Positions 48,101-61,880 of a DNA stretch of 64,000 bases are shown in pieces. The stretch covers positions 10,111,001-10,175,000 of the forward strand of contig OU015567.1 in the NCBI GenBank assembly GCA_907165135.1, given 5' to 3'. The translations under genes were made by a program, and so were the position numbers. A model generated the notes under the pieces. The model was not told the DNA's origin. It saw nothing but the letters and a program-made list of their open reading frames with translations, and ran no database searches. Origin of the DNA: Oikopleura dioica. Taxonomy: Eukaryota; Chordata; Appendicularia; Copelata; Oikopleuridae. The first letter of the stretch is position 1; the number at the start of each line of letters is the position of its first letter.

Positions 48101-51100
48101 TAAACGATTGAGTAAAAGAAGCAGTCACGTTTTTCTTCTTTTTTTCGCGTGAAAAAATGATTAAGGGTTTCACTCTGTTAATACCGGAAAACACCTTGGT
48201 TCGCTTTTTCGTTTCAACTTTGGTGAAACTTGAGTCAATTTGAAAAATGGACGGAAATACGTCTAAATAATCAGCTCTCGCTCTATGCTAATGCGCTATC
48301 ATTTCGACCCCTACTCCCTTATTCCGTTCTTTCTCGAAAAGAAAACAGGAACCAGTGTACTTACGTGTGAGTACAGTAACGCTTCCTTTTGAGATGATGA
48401 TTCTGTCGAGGATTTCGAATTCTTCGGTATGCTCCTGGAGTCGCTTAGAAATGGTTTGAAAGCAATGTTTTATTGTGGTTTCCCTGCTCCTTGGAAAATG
48501 TAAAACGTGGTAAATAACTCTACGGTCGGCCTTAATTCCTAATTCAACAGGAAGCTACAATTTGTAGACCTCCTTACCGCAAAAAATGCCAGGTTTCCTT
48601 TGAGCAGGGTTCATAAACGCGCTCCAAATATTTATATTTTTCGTCTGTGTCAGTGACTAGTAACTGGTAACTTTACGAAAAAGCCACAAACACACAATTT
48701 GGTGACCAGGGTTACCCATGTTCTAATGCTAAGGCGCGACCCCAAACAAGGGTGACGAAATAATCACGACCCATAGAGAGCTAAACACAAAACTGGAGGG
48801 GTCGACTTTCTCACTCAAGAAAACAGATATGTTCAAATAAACATAACTCAAAGCTACAAAATCATATCTAGCGCAGATACTAGCACCTTAGACGATCATT
48901 TTCGGCTTATATCCATCATGATTGCGAGTCTCCTCGGTATCAATCATTTTTCTAGAGACTAAATTAGATTGCGATTAAAAAACCTTGGCTGGTGAGAAGC
49001 TACTAGGCGGCAAAACTTAAAGCCAATTTTGTGAGGGCTTTCAGAAGCGCGGCTTCTTGGAGCCTTCCTCGCAAAATGAAATTAATATCGTTGCGTGGTT
49101 GAACGCTCTCTTCTAAAACCACGATCCTGGATAGGTAGATCGGCCAGCAGCACGGCTTCGAGTGACACGTAGTTAAGTCCTTTGGAATTGTTGCTTCCGG
49201 TGGATCGTCGTCTTCGGTTTCCATTTTGGCCGCATTGGGGAACACAATCTTCAGCGTTGGTAGCTTCGCAGGCACGGACGGAGCAATGGAGCCAGACGTC
49301 GTTGAGGTCGTCGCCGATGAATTTGAACATTTTCAAATCGAATCGGCCTTGGAGAGAAACGCCGTTGGAGTGCACTTTCAACGATGTATCGCCGGCGACG
49401 GGGCAGGCATCCTAGAAGAAGGGTTGTAGATTTATTACATGTAAACATCGCGCTGTCTTGACATTATACATTCAGCAACGGAATCTTACCTGAATCATGT
49501 AGTATCGCATCGTGTTGTCCCGATCGGCCACTGGAGTACCCCAGCACTTCTCCATAACAACCACCAGTTCGGACTAAAAATAAAATAAATTTCAGCCTGC
49601 CTTTTAAGTTACTGCAATATTAACTAATAACAATTGAGCTACAATACCCTTGCCCCTTGAAGTACTCGTTTTAGCACTTTCAAAAGGCTTAGCCTACAAA
49701 AATTTGAGCTACCGTAGAAAGGAGAAATGAGTTTTTATTCACGTGGTCAAGCGGTGGTCACTTGCGAACTCAAGAAGTTCCTAAGGGTTTCACTGTCGCT
49801 CCTTGTGATCTCGACTATCGTGAGAGCTAGAAGAAATCTGAAAGTGGTTCACATCAAGGGCTGCTAATATCAGTAAAGAGAGTGAATCTCAGTTTCTAAA
49901 ATAGAAAAAAAGCTGATTGAACTTTTTTCAAACACCGAAAAAACGCGGATTGAACCACAAAACGGCAGAAGAACAAAATCTGTAACCTCATTAACCTTAG
50001 CCGGCCAGGGTGCACCATCTATGGAACAGGGGTCAAAGAATTGGGTCTCCCACCGAAGTGATTTTGAGTTTCGAAAAACGGAAGAAACTGTAGGGCTATT
50101 TATCGATAAGCTACCCTTAGGTTACCTTTTGACTACCCTTGGTTAGGGTTAGGGTTCGGAAATAGGCTTATTTTGAGAATGACTGCATGCACCATGTATG
50201 GTGCATTGCTACAATGGCGCCGACACCACTGATGGTGCTTTTGGCCGGTAGGCAGTATTTTTCGCCGAAAAATTCGCCGAATAGTCTCCCTTTTCGAATT
50301 GGAAGACTTAACCTGATGCTTAAACCCAAACCTTAATCCGCACCCAAACCCAAACCCAAACTAAGAACCAAACCCGAACACTAACCAAGAACCCAAAAAC
50401 AAACCCAAAGACGTACGTAATAGAATTTGAGTTCAATTTTTCAAGAATATAAGCAGGTGATGCACCACTCATGGTGCATTTGGCCGGTAGGGTCAGAAAT
50501 GACATTTTGGCCGGCTAAGGTTAAATAAAAACTATTTAACCTAATCCACTAATCCGTTCAAATACTCGCGGCACTCCCTTTTACTTTTTCTGCTAAAAAG
50601 TCACGTTTTCCCCAAAACTATACGAAATAACGAAAAGCGAAACCTTATCACTTCGAAACTTCCATAACGGTAGCTGGAGAAAGCATTGGGACGCGCCACG
50701 CAAATTTGCGAAAACTGGGAACTTCCGAAAGACGCGGAAATCCCCTTGTAACGAACGCTGCCGACGATCTTAGATAATAATCGCACAAGCAACGTCGGGG
50801 GATGAAACCTTGGCGTTTGTTCAATAAAAGTTATGTTCCTTTCTCGCTCTCCAATATTTTTTGGGAAGGGCAGCGGAATATGATAAGGCGAAGATGGCGA
50901 AGAAGGGACATGATTTAATCGTGTATCAAGTGTTGAGGAATAATTCCAAGGGTGTCTTATCGAATTTGTTTTCAAATCGAATGAAGATTTTTAAGCAATA
51001 ATGTTTTTATCGCTTTCTCATTTCTCAAAACGAAAGACTTCCAAGCTTTTTGATGCACTATCTCATTTTAAATCTTTCATCAAAATAAAAAAAAAAATTC

Positions 51101-54100
51101 CCGCAACCGCCCCTTATAATGGTTTTTTTATGAAGATTAAGCCTTCTTATGGCAATTTACGGGAAATATAAATGGACCAGGATTACTAAGATTTGGGGTC
51201 AGAGCCCAGCCCGATAAGCTCTCTCCCGCGTCAGTCGAGTTTTTCCGATGTGCTTTTTTTAAACGACCACAAGATGGTTCTACGCGAGGTTTTCGGAGCA
51301 TCCGGCATTAGAACCGGCTCACAACATCATCACACCGCTCATTTAAAACATCCACCTGTTCCGGGCCAAGACGATTTCTAAGGCCCTTCACGTGACATTT
51401 TCTGTATCTGGCCGAGGCATGTCCAAATTCCAAGCAGTTGTTCCGGGCTGGAACCGAAAACCGGCCGCCCATGAGAGAAGGAGAGGATCAATTCTTGATG
51501 CCAAAAATGCTCAAATCGAAATTCCGATGCCAAATTGCACGGTTTATCGAGCTTCCTACTTGCTACGTGCGCTACAATTTTAGAAAATATAAAGAAAAAA
51601 GTGGTCATTCTTTCTCTCACAAGGCAAAAGTTCTCTAATAAATAATCTTTTTTCGATAAAACTTCTTCTTTTAATATTTTGAAAAACAATTTTGTGTTCG
51701 AAAAAATCTTTATATTTTCCCTTCAAACACCTTTAAAATGTTCCGCCCTCCTCCCCACGACCCAGAAAAGGGTTAATTGAACATGAGCTGAGCCAGATAA
51801 GAATTACTTGGTTCATGTGTTCTACCGACGTGTCTGATGTAAAAGGCGCACCCGCAAGGCTCCGGAAAGTAATGGGATTACAGCTCCGCCGTTAAATTTC
51901 AAAAGTCCAAAATGATACCCAACTGCACATTTTCGATTCGGGAGACAAATCCTACCAAGCCATTATGTAATGGAATCTGTTCAAGTCGAATTCTAAGCTG
52001 CCTTATCCCATAAATAAGGGTGTCAGTCTATTAACTGGGGAATAAATGTTAAACGGAATAAGTTGAAGTTCTCTCCGTCTGACTGTAATTTATGCATTTA
52101 TCCGTAAGTTAGAGTCCGCTACAAGAGCTGTAGGCAGCAAAAAGAGTGAGTAGAGAGCCTTAGCTTTAAGGACTTCCTCTTTCTTAGCGAATGTAGAAAT
52201 ACATTAAGCTCGAGTGCCCAAAATCCCCTCTCATTTCATCCCTCGCCTTCTATTATAGTTTGCGAATTGGCTACTTCAACGGACAAGTGCTTAGCTTAAT
52301 GAAGACTTACATTCTTGGCAATATCGGTGATAAGTGGCCTTTCCAGGTTGACTTCGACGTAGAGCACATCATCGAGAGCGAGGACAGGAGGGGCAGTGTA
52401 GAAATCAGTGTAGTTTTCGTTCTTGAACAGTCGCATGTCTCCTTTCAAGTTTCGTACTTTTGTTCGCAGCGCTTGAGTTCTGAAAAAGAAAAATAAATAA
52501 CGAAAGAAAGGGAAATCGGGGTCGTTGATTAAATTAGTTGATTTAAGGGAATTATTTGTCATAAGCCGTTTATTCTCGTGACAGGGGAGGCTGTGGCCGG
52601 TGCTTATCGGTTCAACCCTCGTGGATAATGCTTGTCAACTGTTTTGGCACTTAAAATGGATTTCCGAAATGGCAACGTGAGGTTAGACTAGATCTGGAGC
52701 GCTTTAGACGGCCAAAGATGATTTTTAAGTGGCTTCGAAATCATAAAGCCGAGATAGGAAAGTCTTGATTTTCTAGGGCCGTTTGCTAAATCGGCTAATT
52801 CCGACCCTCGCTCGTGATTACTGAATCCGCTTTGAGACTTGAAGTTTGTCTTATGTAATAATTTAGCCGTTTAGAAATTGCGCTTTGCATTTTGGTCTTT
52901 TAACCCGTTGACGTAAGTAATCTGTGTACGCGATTTCGGAAGCCAACTTTGCCCCGTCAAAAGGCTCCGCCAAAGTTTGTTTGTGTGCACCAACTTATAA
53001 TTTAGCCAGTTTTAGAAGAAGCGGCCTTTATTAGCCAGTTCCCTTCTCGTGAAAATTGGGCTGGGCTTAGTTCCGCTTCAATTGAAAGAAAAATTTACAA
53101 TGCGTCAAAAATTGCGTCGTTGAATTGAAAATTGCATGGTCTTCGTAACTCTGGCAAAGTAAATTGAATTGGTACTACTCTTACTGAACACAACAAAGAA
53201 CCGGTAATAAGTGTATAATAAGTATTGCTACAAGTGGAGGCTTTGTTATCACATGTTTTCACTCGGTTGTACTCAGAGAAAACCGATGACCTTGAAGTCT
53301 TTCCTAACGGAAACACGTGACTTTGTCCTCTTTTTTTCACAAAGATAAAGGGTTTCAAACACACTGAAAAATGTAAAGCAAGCAAAAAAAAATCAAACAC
53401 GTTCTTTCGCCGTTTCACTTTAGAACGAGAATATGAGTCCACCTCAAAAATGAAAATTCGCCATAGCAAATGGCTTCGTCGTTACATTTTTCCTGCCGAT
53501 AATGCTTTTATCAGTATCAGTTAGAGACCGCCAGCGTTATCAAATTCGGCGCCAGTGCAAGTTATTATCAAATTAAGCAGGAGAGAGGATATCCAATTAC
53601 ATGATTTCTTCATATCTTGAGTATATAAAATAGAAAACTGTAATTAGAAAATGATACATATCTTCAAGTCAGCTGAAATGATGTAAAAAATATACTTCTA
53701 TTTTTAGTTATTATTCGATTTTTTTACCGTAAAAATTCAAAACCATAAAAACTTTCTAAGGCTTGCCATCCAGTTTAGCCTCCCTCTTTCTGGAAGTGGC
53801 ATCTGCAATTAAGGGCCCGCAGATAAAAAATCCCCTGTGATAAGGAATTGAATATCCTCTCCCCTGCTGGTATGCCGGATATGAAAAGGTAAGCTGGGCA
53901 TTTCTAAACAGAGGCTGCGCTGGCAGTTACATAAGCTAGCCAAAACTTCCCAAGTGGTTTTGGCGGCGGGCGGCGGCCCATTTCCCATTTCCGCCAAGAA
54001 CATCTCACGTGATCCCCTGTCTCGCGTCTGATAGAAAGGGTCATGTTCGCGCTAATCCGAAAATGGAAAGAAATTAAAAAAGACAAGAAGGAGAGCGACT

Positions 54101-57100
54101 AATCAGCGGCTTTTTAAACGGCGTGGAAGATCGTGTTCTTGATCAAGGATGGATGTAAGATTTGAGAAAATGGACAGGTTGAAGAATTCACTAAACGAAC
54201 TTGACTTTCGCGTAAGGGAGATTAGAGGAACAAGATCTTTGAGAAGCTGCTAGGGTCATCTTGATACGCGCAAATCTGCAAATGTTGTTTTACACTGAAG
54301 ATTGAACTCGTCAAAAGTTCAAGAAAACTTCCCAAAAATCAAAATAAAAAGAGATAAAATTCAAAGTTTTAGTGGCAGTTCAAAATTTTTTCGAATGCCT
54401 TAAAAATCTAAAATGACTCAATTTTGCGAAAATTATTTAAATTAAAAAATTATTTTAATTAAAATTTTTCTACAAGCTTCGACTCGAAGCCTTCGAGAGG
54501 TTCAATTTATTTTCCCTTCCCTTGCTTAATTTTAAAACTGGCAGCTGTATTGCATATTTATCTCCCGCTGACGTGCCTATTACAACTTTCATTCTCGATC
54601 GGAACATGTCACCTGACCAGGTGACGATTTTTGAGCACAAATTGTTGAGCTCAATTTTGTTGTTCACTAATAAGGGACGCTTAGCTAGAAGTAGATTGTT
54701 ACGTTGCGTCGCAAACGGCCATTAATGTCAGAAACGCATTTTCGCGCAACAGCCCTTGTTTTTCTAACGAGACGTTTTTTGTTGGCCTAAGTGGCTTCCG
54801 TACAAATCCGTGGACAAAGATTCTTCCTCCTGAATTTTCGCTGAGAGGGCGATTTGTTTCTTCCTTTTGTTTTTTTTTTACTTATTTTTAGACACGGAGT
54901 AAGTCCGGTCTTTTTTCGTCGCGATCATCAAGACTGACACAGTGTTTGGCAACCTGTGCAGAAAACCTGAGTCAGGCTTTGAAGAGCTAGAATGAAAAGC
55001 CGCGTAGCGGCTTTTTTGAAAACGAAGCCGAGAAGCGGCTTCGCCAATATTTTAAAAAACATAAGAGTGATTTTGGTCGCCGGGCCCTGTGTAGAAAACC
55101 TGAGTCAGGGTCCTGCTAGAATAAACAATAGATTAAAGGTCTGATAAAAGGTGCTTCTGAGAGGAAGTAATGGCGAGAAAGACCTTTTCCCAAAAGCCTA
55201 AAATAAAAGGCTCTCTAGAAAAAGTCTGTTGAGGAATTACCGGTGATGGTAAAGAAACACGACCACGGTGCCCTTCTGCAGAAGCCGCTTCTGATGCGGC
55301 GCGCTCATTAGAAGCCCTCTCGAGGCCCTAAGGATTTGCTCTTCGCGAGGAGAGTTTAATTTTCCTTGAAACGGAGAAAATATCTCAAAAACCCAGTCAT
55401 TAAAGTCGCTTCCGCCAGGAATTAGAATCGAGACTCGAATATTTAGAGCAAATGGCGCAATTGATTATCAAAAAATTTCATAAAAAATTAAAAGCAATAA
55501 GCAGAAAAACTAATTCTTCTCAGAGTGCTATAAGCAGAAATTTCTAAACTTGCTGTAGTGAGCAAAAAACTCGGGCTTATCCGTGGTTCACATAACGTAT
55601 TTGACTTAATGTGAGCTGATTACACTAGTCCCTTTCAAACGACAAGCGAAATGCGTTGTTCTTGCGGGAACAAAAATAGTGACAGTTACCAGATTTAATT
55701 TTTTTTGCAAAAAAAAAAAAATTGGCGGCTAAAATCGGCAAAAGATGCGACTAATAATTCGAATTTTCCCAAATTTTTTTTTCTGAAATCTGATTGGCCC
55801 GACAACCGAATTCGGGCATCTGATTGGTCTAATATTCGACTAGCATTTTTGTCAAAATTATCACTTATTTTCGATAAAGGAACCTCTCCATAAGCGATTA
55901 ATTTTTCATTTTCCGAATGAAAAGATTCTGTGAGCATAAAATCCTGCTAAACCCACTTCTAAAATGAAAATCGAAAAAGAAGAGCCGCGCCTTATTCGAA
56001 TAATTCTTCGCCAAGTCTACTTCCTTTTCGATTTAGAAGCAGCACTGTTGTATAAAGCTGTTACGTGGTGCACCTGTTTCGAATACAATGACGAAATAGT
56101 TTTAATTTTTTCCAAATTCAATTTTTTCGCGAATTCCGGATTCGGCCGAGATGATGCGGCGTCGCACGTGACGAAAGGTAAAAAATTGAGGATAAATTAA
56201 ATTTTGAGATTCCGCGCTCTCTATCTTTCATATTGAAATTTCAAGAGCTGCTACTTGAACTGTCACATCTCTATATACTCGCACGCGTAATATCAAGAGC
56301 ACTGATAGAAAAAGGTTAGAATTACGAGGGTAGAACAATTCCATGAATTCCATGAAGTGATCTTCATTGGAGAGAAACCCCTCAAAAGAGAGTTTTCCAC
56401 TTTCAACTTGAAAATGACAAGATCGTTATTTTGCCTTCACGCTCGTATTTTCAGAAGCTATATCTGCATTATGAAAGCAGGAGTACGTGTAAAGTTAGCC
56501 TAGGAGCAGGTGTGTGAGTCAATAAGAAAAGGTGGAGGGGACTGTTGAATGGAGCCGCTTCTAATCTCCGGTAAACTCATATCACGATCCTTATCACACT
56601 AGTTTACGTACTGCCCGGATTTGGCCAATTTGCAACGCCTCGTCAGTCGGGTCACGTGAGATAATCGCCAGGGTGAGAATTTGCATCTCGGAATATTTTT
56701 TCAAGTTTTACTCAACTAACTTTACTGATAAAAAATGAGTGATATGAAATATTAACTGTATTTATCAACTTTTGAAAATCAGTTAGAATTTTAGAAAATG
56801 TCCAAATTTTAGCTAGAAGTTGAGTAAAATTGCCGCGCCCAATTATCTTAGCCTAGCCTTTTGTTCACTCGTCTATCTTTGGTCTAATTAGCGTTGCCTG
56901 TCAGATGGCGTTTTCTGGACCGGTTCGAGCAAAATCAAAATCGCTCGCTCTTCAAAGACCCGGTTCACTTTTTTCAATTCAATTTTCACTCGCTACGTGG
57001 CTTTCAAATCTTTCGTCGGGGCGGAATATTTTTAAATATTTGCACCTTTCCGTTTCTTTTTCATGCGTTTTGGAATTTGATTTTGTCTCCAGGAGGGATT

Positions 57101-60100
57101 TTGGATTAAATCTGCCGTGCCCGTGTTTGATCTCGAAATAAACAGCCTTTTACGTGAGAAACTCTATAATTACGATAATGATATTTTTAGCCGAAAACCA
57201 AAGCAGGAAGTCGAAAAAATAGCCGTTTACTATGTAAAAAACCTTAGTGGGGGCCTTGAAAAAACTGTTAAAATTCGTTGAAAACGAGTTGTTCCAACAG
57301 AGCGGTCCAATTACAGTAACTCCAGCCGCTTAGAACGTTCCGGCTGGGCGCGGTTACATCAACTCTCACGCGGTAAGCGCTGTTGGAATTCCTGAGCTCA
57401 GGTGTCGGCTCAGATCAGCAGTGCCTACCCGAGTTGCCGAGCAATTTGCATTTTAGAAAAATCATCGCAATTTTCAAATTCGAAATCATTCCAAAATGCC
57501 AGAACCCACGCGCGCGGTGAGGGCGACGGTAATCGCGCCCCAAAATGTGTCACTGCCGAGGTTGAGGCTTTCGAGGAAAAGCGATGTAATTTGCAAATCA
57601 TGAGGAATTTTATGAAAAAAGACGAAATATCCAACTCATCATTTTCTTTTTTAGAATGGAAGAAAAAATTGGTTTTAGAAATGAACTTCTTTGACGATCC
57701 GGATGAGGCTCAAAAGCTAAGTTCTTTTGAATCCTCTCTCCGGATACGGCTTTTCTGACGAGCTATGACCGGCTTATGACAATTTTCAAAATAAGAATTT
57801 TCATTTTTTTGCTTATTTTTTCTTCGTGGATTTGAAAAATCAACTTACTTGATCCATGGCTGCATGTAATTGGAAGTGATCTGCTCGGTTGGGTAGACAC
57901 AGTTGAATTCGAGCAGATCCAGTTCTCGAGCAATCGCGGCGCTATAAAGTGTGTCAGTCACCTGTCACATGACCCGAGCCATGTCCGACAAGAGCGGAGA
58001 GCGACTCTTACCTTTCCGACGCGTCGTGCTTCAACACGTTGGTAAACTTGTAGTCGCTTACGTACGTCTCGTTTTTCCCGTTGATTCCTGAAGGAGAAGG
58101 GTTTAGAAATTTCATTAAAAGTTCTGACAGGTGAAAATCAGGGAAGAAGTGATAATTGAACCGCGACCTAAGCTGAGCAATCTATCAAAAAAAGCCTAAC
58201 GTGGCTTTTCATTAAAAATGTTTTAGACCCTGACTCAGATTTTCTACACAGGCTGTCGAGGTTGACCCTGGCTCGCAAAATTTAGATAAAATTGAAATTG
58301 CGCGTGACTACGGTATCAGATGATGTTTGGCGGAGGTAATTTACCTGTAACTTCTTCCACCAACATGTTGCACTTTGTAAAGTCGTCCCTAATCTTGAGG
58401 ACAACGTTGCCATCGTCGTCCTTTTCGCCGCCGCACTCGGGGTCATTCAAACTTCATTATGGTTCTAGATGGGCGTCACGTGCTGCGCAAAAATCGCTCC
58501 GAGAAAACACACTCACAAATTGGACAATTAGCTGATTTGGAAAAGGAAAGAAAATTACAGCTATCTCGTGTATTGAAAACGTGACAATAATAATAAGAAC
58601 AAAAAATTAGCCTCTTGTGCTCGCCTCAAAATCACAGCTCCTCCAAAAATGAGCAGCACCGTATTCAAGCATTATAAATAGAATTTGTAGCGATTTCCGA
58701 AAAAAACAGCGAAAACTGATTTTCACGACGCTACATGTTTCGGCTAGTCAAGTTAGTCGAAAATTTTGGTGGCGGCGAAAACTCTTGACCGCATCTATCC
58801 GGAAAGAGGCTGGCTTCGGAGGAGTGCTATTAATTAGATGAAGAAAAATGAACGGACATTCCCAGGCTATGTATACCGCGCCGAATAGAACCTTTTCGGA
58901 GGAGGTGGAGGAATAGGGGAGCGGCCCTTGATAATCTCCTACCGCGGAAGATCTTACAAGGGGCGGTTTACTCATAACACGACTACGGGTTTATTGGGGG
59001 TAACTGTCCCAATCTATATAAGAAGCGTGTTTAGCATTTTTAGACATTTTGCATTTTGGCTTCTTCTGGAACCATTCCTTTATCTCGTTTAACAACTGGC
59101 AGGTGGCGCATCACTGAACAAACAAATTAAGCTTCAGTAAGGATGAATTGAATGTGGCCAGCCTGGCAAGTGTGTTTTTCCACCCAAGTCTGATGACGCT
59201 CGAAATGCGACAAATCTGAGAGATTGGAAGAGCAACACACTTGTGCCAGCTTTCGCCGCTGACTCGTGGCTCAATTAGGCAATCAACTGACGATCTCTCT
59301 TGCTCAAATCACCGGCAGCGCGAAAATTACAGGATTTTGAAAAAGACTAAATTCAAAGTTCAAAATCAGCGCTTTTCAAACTCGAGTTCGGCAATTTGAA
59401 GATTAAGTAAATCGATAAGGAAGTAGACTGGTTTAACTTTCGTGGAAAGCGACTCACTTTACAGAAAAGAGACGAAAATTTTAGAAAAGAAAAAAAGGAC
59501 GTAAAAATGCGCGAAATTGTTTGAAACAATTAATGAATTGAGAGGCCACAGCTTGGTGAAAATGCGGGCTCAGACCCTTAGTATTAAATTTAATCTGAGT
59601 TGTTCCTTTCAATTTAGACTTTTATGCTAAAGAATTATGCCGAGAGGTCAACTAAATTTGCAATGGATTTTATTTAAGAACCCATAAAAATTTTAAAACA
59701 AAATAAAACAATTGAGAAGATCCCATAAAATCCAAATAGCAAACCCCTAACTGTAAAATTGAGGAGTCGACTTAGTTGGGTTAAACTAGCCAAAACGGTG
59801 GATAATTATAGATCGCTTCATTGTTAAGCACACGACCATTACAAAATCCCCAGACCACATGGGAGAAAGCCGATGCGGTCGGATGTCTGCGCTGTCACTC
59901 AGGAAGTCACTCCTCGTAATTGAAGGACTTTGACTCGCGTTATCCATGCGAGTGAGAATAATCCTTATCTTCATGTCTTGTTTCTATATCTTTTCTGTTC
60001 CCTGATAATAACTTTTCTACTGGTTGTAATTACTAATTATCCTACTCGGCCACGTGGGCAGAAAATATCGTCGTTGATTCCAAGTGAAAAAGATTTATTT

Positions 60101-61210
60101 TGTACTTACGTGAAATAAAAACCTAAAGTTGAGTTGAATCGAAAAGTTCCATCAGCTCGATAAGAAAAAAGCAAGAATTGTTAGAAGATATCAAACCTTG
60201 ATGAAGCCACAACTGGTCACCGCAACCAGAGTTGCCCAAATAAACCGCTCCGGTTATTAACCCACGTGGTGCCGTCAGACGGCTGCGGGTTAAGAATTTT
60301 AAGATTCCGGCCCACTTCAACTTAGAGTGTTGGATGTTTTATTATTATGGTATTATTTCGAATTCCAGAAAAAGAAATTTGGGTCTTATTGCAAGTATTT
60401 CTGATTATCAAAAAAAAATGAAATAATATTTTTAGAAAAGAAGAAAAATGAACTTTCACGCGTCTAAGAACAAAACCAACTAACAACCCTAAAAAGTCAT
60501 TTCAACCCTTCACCGAAAATTATATGCTAATGAGGCTCAAGCTAACGCCCTTAGAAGAGCTTCAAATCTACCCCTACCCTTTCCCACGCTTCCAGCGCTT
60601 TTGTTGTTCTCTCGTGACAGCAAATTAGGGAATTCGCGGTTCACAAATATGCGCCCGACCCGCGCTGGAAGAGTGACCCTTTCACGGAAATTGCATTTTT
60701 TGGAGGAGCTCTTAGGATTCTTGCTTTGAGAGTGTCTGTGTCAGAAAGAGAGTCCAGGTCAGAAAGAGGTCGTGGCGAGAGGCATGGAGATTTGTTGGTC
60801 TTTTTGAATTTTTAACCCATGCGCGTAACTTGACCATTTTTTTGGCAAAACTCGGTTTGTATTCATTTGTTATTTTTTAATTATATCTTGACTAAAATTC
60901 TACCTAAAAAGCGAGCTTTTTTGCTTGATTGCCAAAATATTGGTTGGTTAACGCGCATGGGTTAATGAAAGTATTCCAGTTTTGTTTGAGGTTTTCTCAT
61001 ATTGAGCTTTTATGTACTTTTGGTTTTTTTAATCATTTTCGGAGAATACTGGTTTTGTTAAACAAGTGCCTGAGAAAGGAGCCATCGCGGAGCCACATTG
61101 AATTCCTCTGGATGTACTGCGGCGAGACGGTGATTGCGATTTCTTTTCCGCCACACGTGACATTCACGTCAGTTCCAATTCGCGGCACTTCAATCGAGCG
61201 CTGTTCCACA
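45152..61210 (-). CDS. Zona pellucida (ZP) domain membrane protein, 5' end missing
   Basis: Eight exons in reading order on the minus strand: 61210-61064, 58451-58345, 58087-58012, 57941-57849, 52479-52311, 49573-49490, 49411-49120 and 45336-45152, about 384 aa, all phases consistent. ZP-N part: VNVTCGGKEIAITVSPQYI, LNDPECGGEKDDDGN, FTKCNMLVEEV, LLEFNCVYPTEQ. ZP-C part: GDMRLFKNENYTDFYTAPP, LYVEVNLERP, MEKCWGTPVADRD, DVWLHCSVRACEA, CVPQC. A furin-like NRRRRS and a VSLEAVLLADL patch (external hydrophobic patch type) follow. The last exon encodes a membrane helix (FNVMLCVVALISILAVVF) and tail ending GSLGHSDSF. If exon 49411 is not spliced at 49120, the frame stops at 49082. Signal peptide and any upstream domains were not found. 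ZP proteins polymerise into extracellular coats or matrices. Four introns are 2.6-5.4 kb. Confidence 0.87.
49995..50520. mobile_element. TTAA-flanked MITE, family 3, with TGCACCA hairpins
   Basis: 526 bp bounded by CCTTAGCCGGCCA and its complement, flanked by TTAA at 49991-49994 and 50521-50524. The interior holds several GCACCA...TGGTGC palindromes, GGCCGGTAGG units, a (ACCCAA)n-like degenerate tract near 50321-50412 and a GGTTAGGGTTAGGG tract near 50142. Lies in the 2.7-kb ZP intron. No coding capacity. Confidence 0.75.
54954..54977 (+). repeat. Dispersed repeat B, copy 1
   Basis: CCTGTGCAGAAAACCTGAGT followed by CAGG. Contains an AP-1-like TGAGTCA. Confidence 0.75.
54996..55042. repeat. 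Two adjacent short hairpins
   Basis: AAAGCCGC-gta-GCGGCTTT at 54996-55016 and GAAGCC-gagaagc-GGCTTC at 55024-55042, lying between repeat B copies 1 and 2. Confidence 0.45.
55086..55109 (+). repeat. Dispersed repeat B, copy 2
   Basis: CCTGTGTAGAAAACCTGAGT followed by CAGG, direct orientation, 132 bp after copy 1. Confidence 0.75.
58229..58252 (-). repeat. Dispersed repeat B, copy 3
   Basis: Minus-strand CCTGTGTAGAAAATCTGAGT followed by CAGG. Lies in the ZP intron 58088-58344. Confidence 0.75.
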
Positions 61211-61377
61211 CTTTTACATAGATACGAAAATTGTTCAAAATTGATTCGTTTGCATTCTTTTAAACGGCCCTATCTCCTCAAAATTCTTAAGGGTATCGAG
61301 ACGTTTTTCGAAAAATTTTAAGTTCAGATAATTTTACACCAAATGATAGTAATCCTCTATAATACAGTCAAATAGAA

Positions 61378-61880
61378 AGCAGATTAAGGGGATTTCAAAA
61401 GTAACTGTTCTTTTTGGTACGTTTTTGCTTTAAGGGGGTAGATATCAAGAATCGGATTTGCTGTCAGTGATTTCTCAAATTTTTAACATAGTGACCCCCT
61501 TATTTTTTCTGCTCAATATTTATTTCAGGCAGTTATCTGTTTCCTATGGAAGCCAAAAATTTAGATTTCTTGAGCTTTCGAGGTGCTATAATGCAAATCT
61601 GGCACCTCCGATTGTCGCCAAAATGACCATTTTAGGAAAGTTAGCGATCTTTGACGAAAAATTTTGTTAAAATTTTCTTTGAAATTCGAAATTTCGGCTT
61701 CCATAGGAAATAAAAAAAGGTCTAAAGTTTTTGTTTCCAAAATAAAATAAGGGTGTTACTATTTTAACTTTGGGAGAAAAGTCTGACAGAAAATGACGAT
61801 TCTTGATATCTACCTCCTTAAAGGGTTAACTTTTAAAAAGCAAGTTTAGCCAAGTCAAAAGAGCTTTTATTTAATCTGCT
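61378..61880. repeat. Decayed inverted repeat, probable old MITE
   Basis: 503 bp with AGCAGATTAA ends and diverged arms. Best matches are GGTAGATATCAAGAATCG and TTTCCTATGGAAGCC, each present in both orientations. Upstream of the first recognised ZP exon. Confidence 0.6.

Noticed and set aside
52600-52640. Possible tRNA B-box (GGTTCAACCC)
   Set aside because: No matching A-box or cloverleaf could be drawn around it. No tRNA, rRNA, snRNA or spliced-leader gene was recognised in the window.
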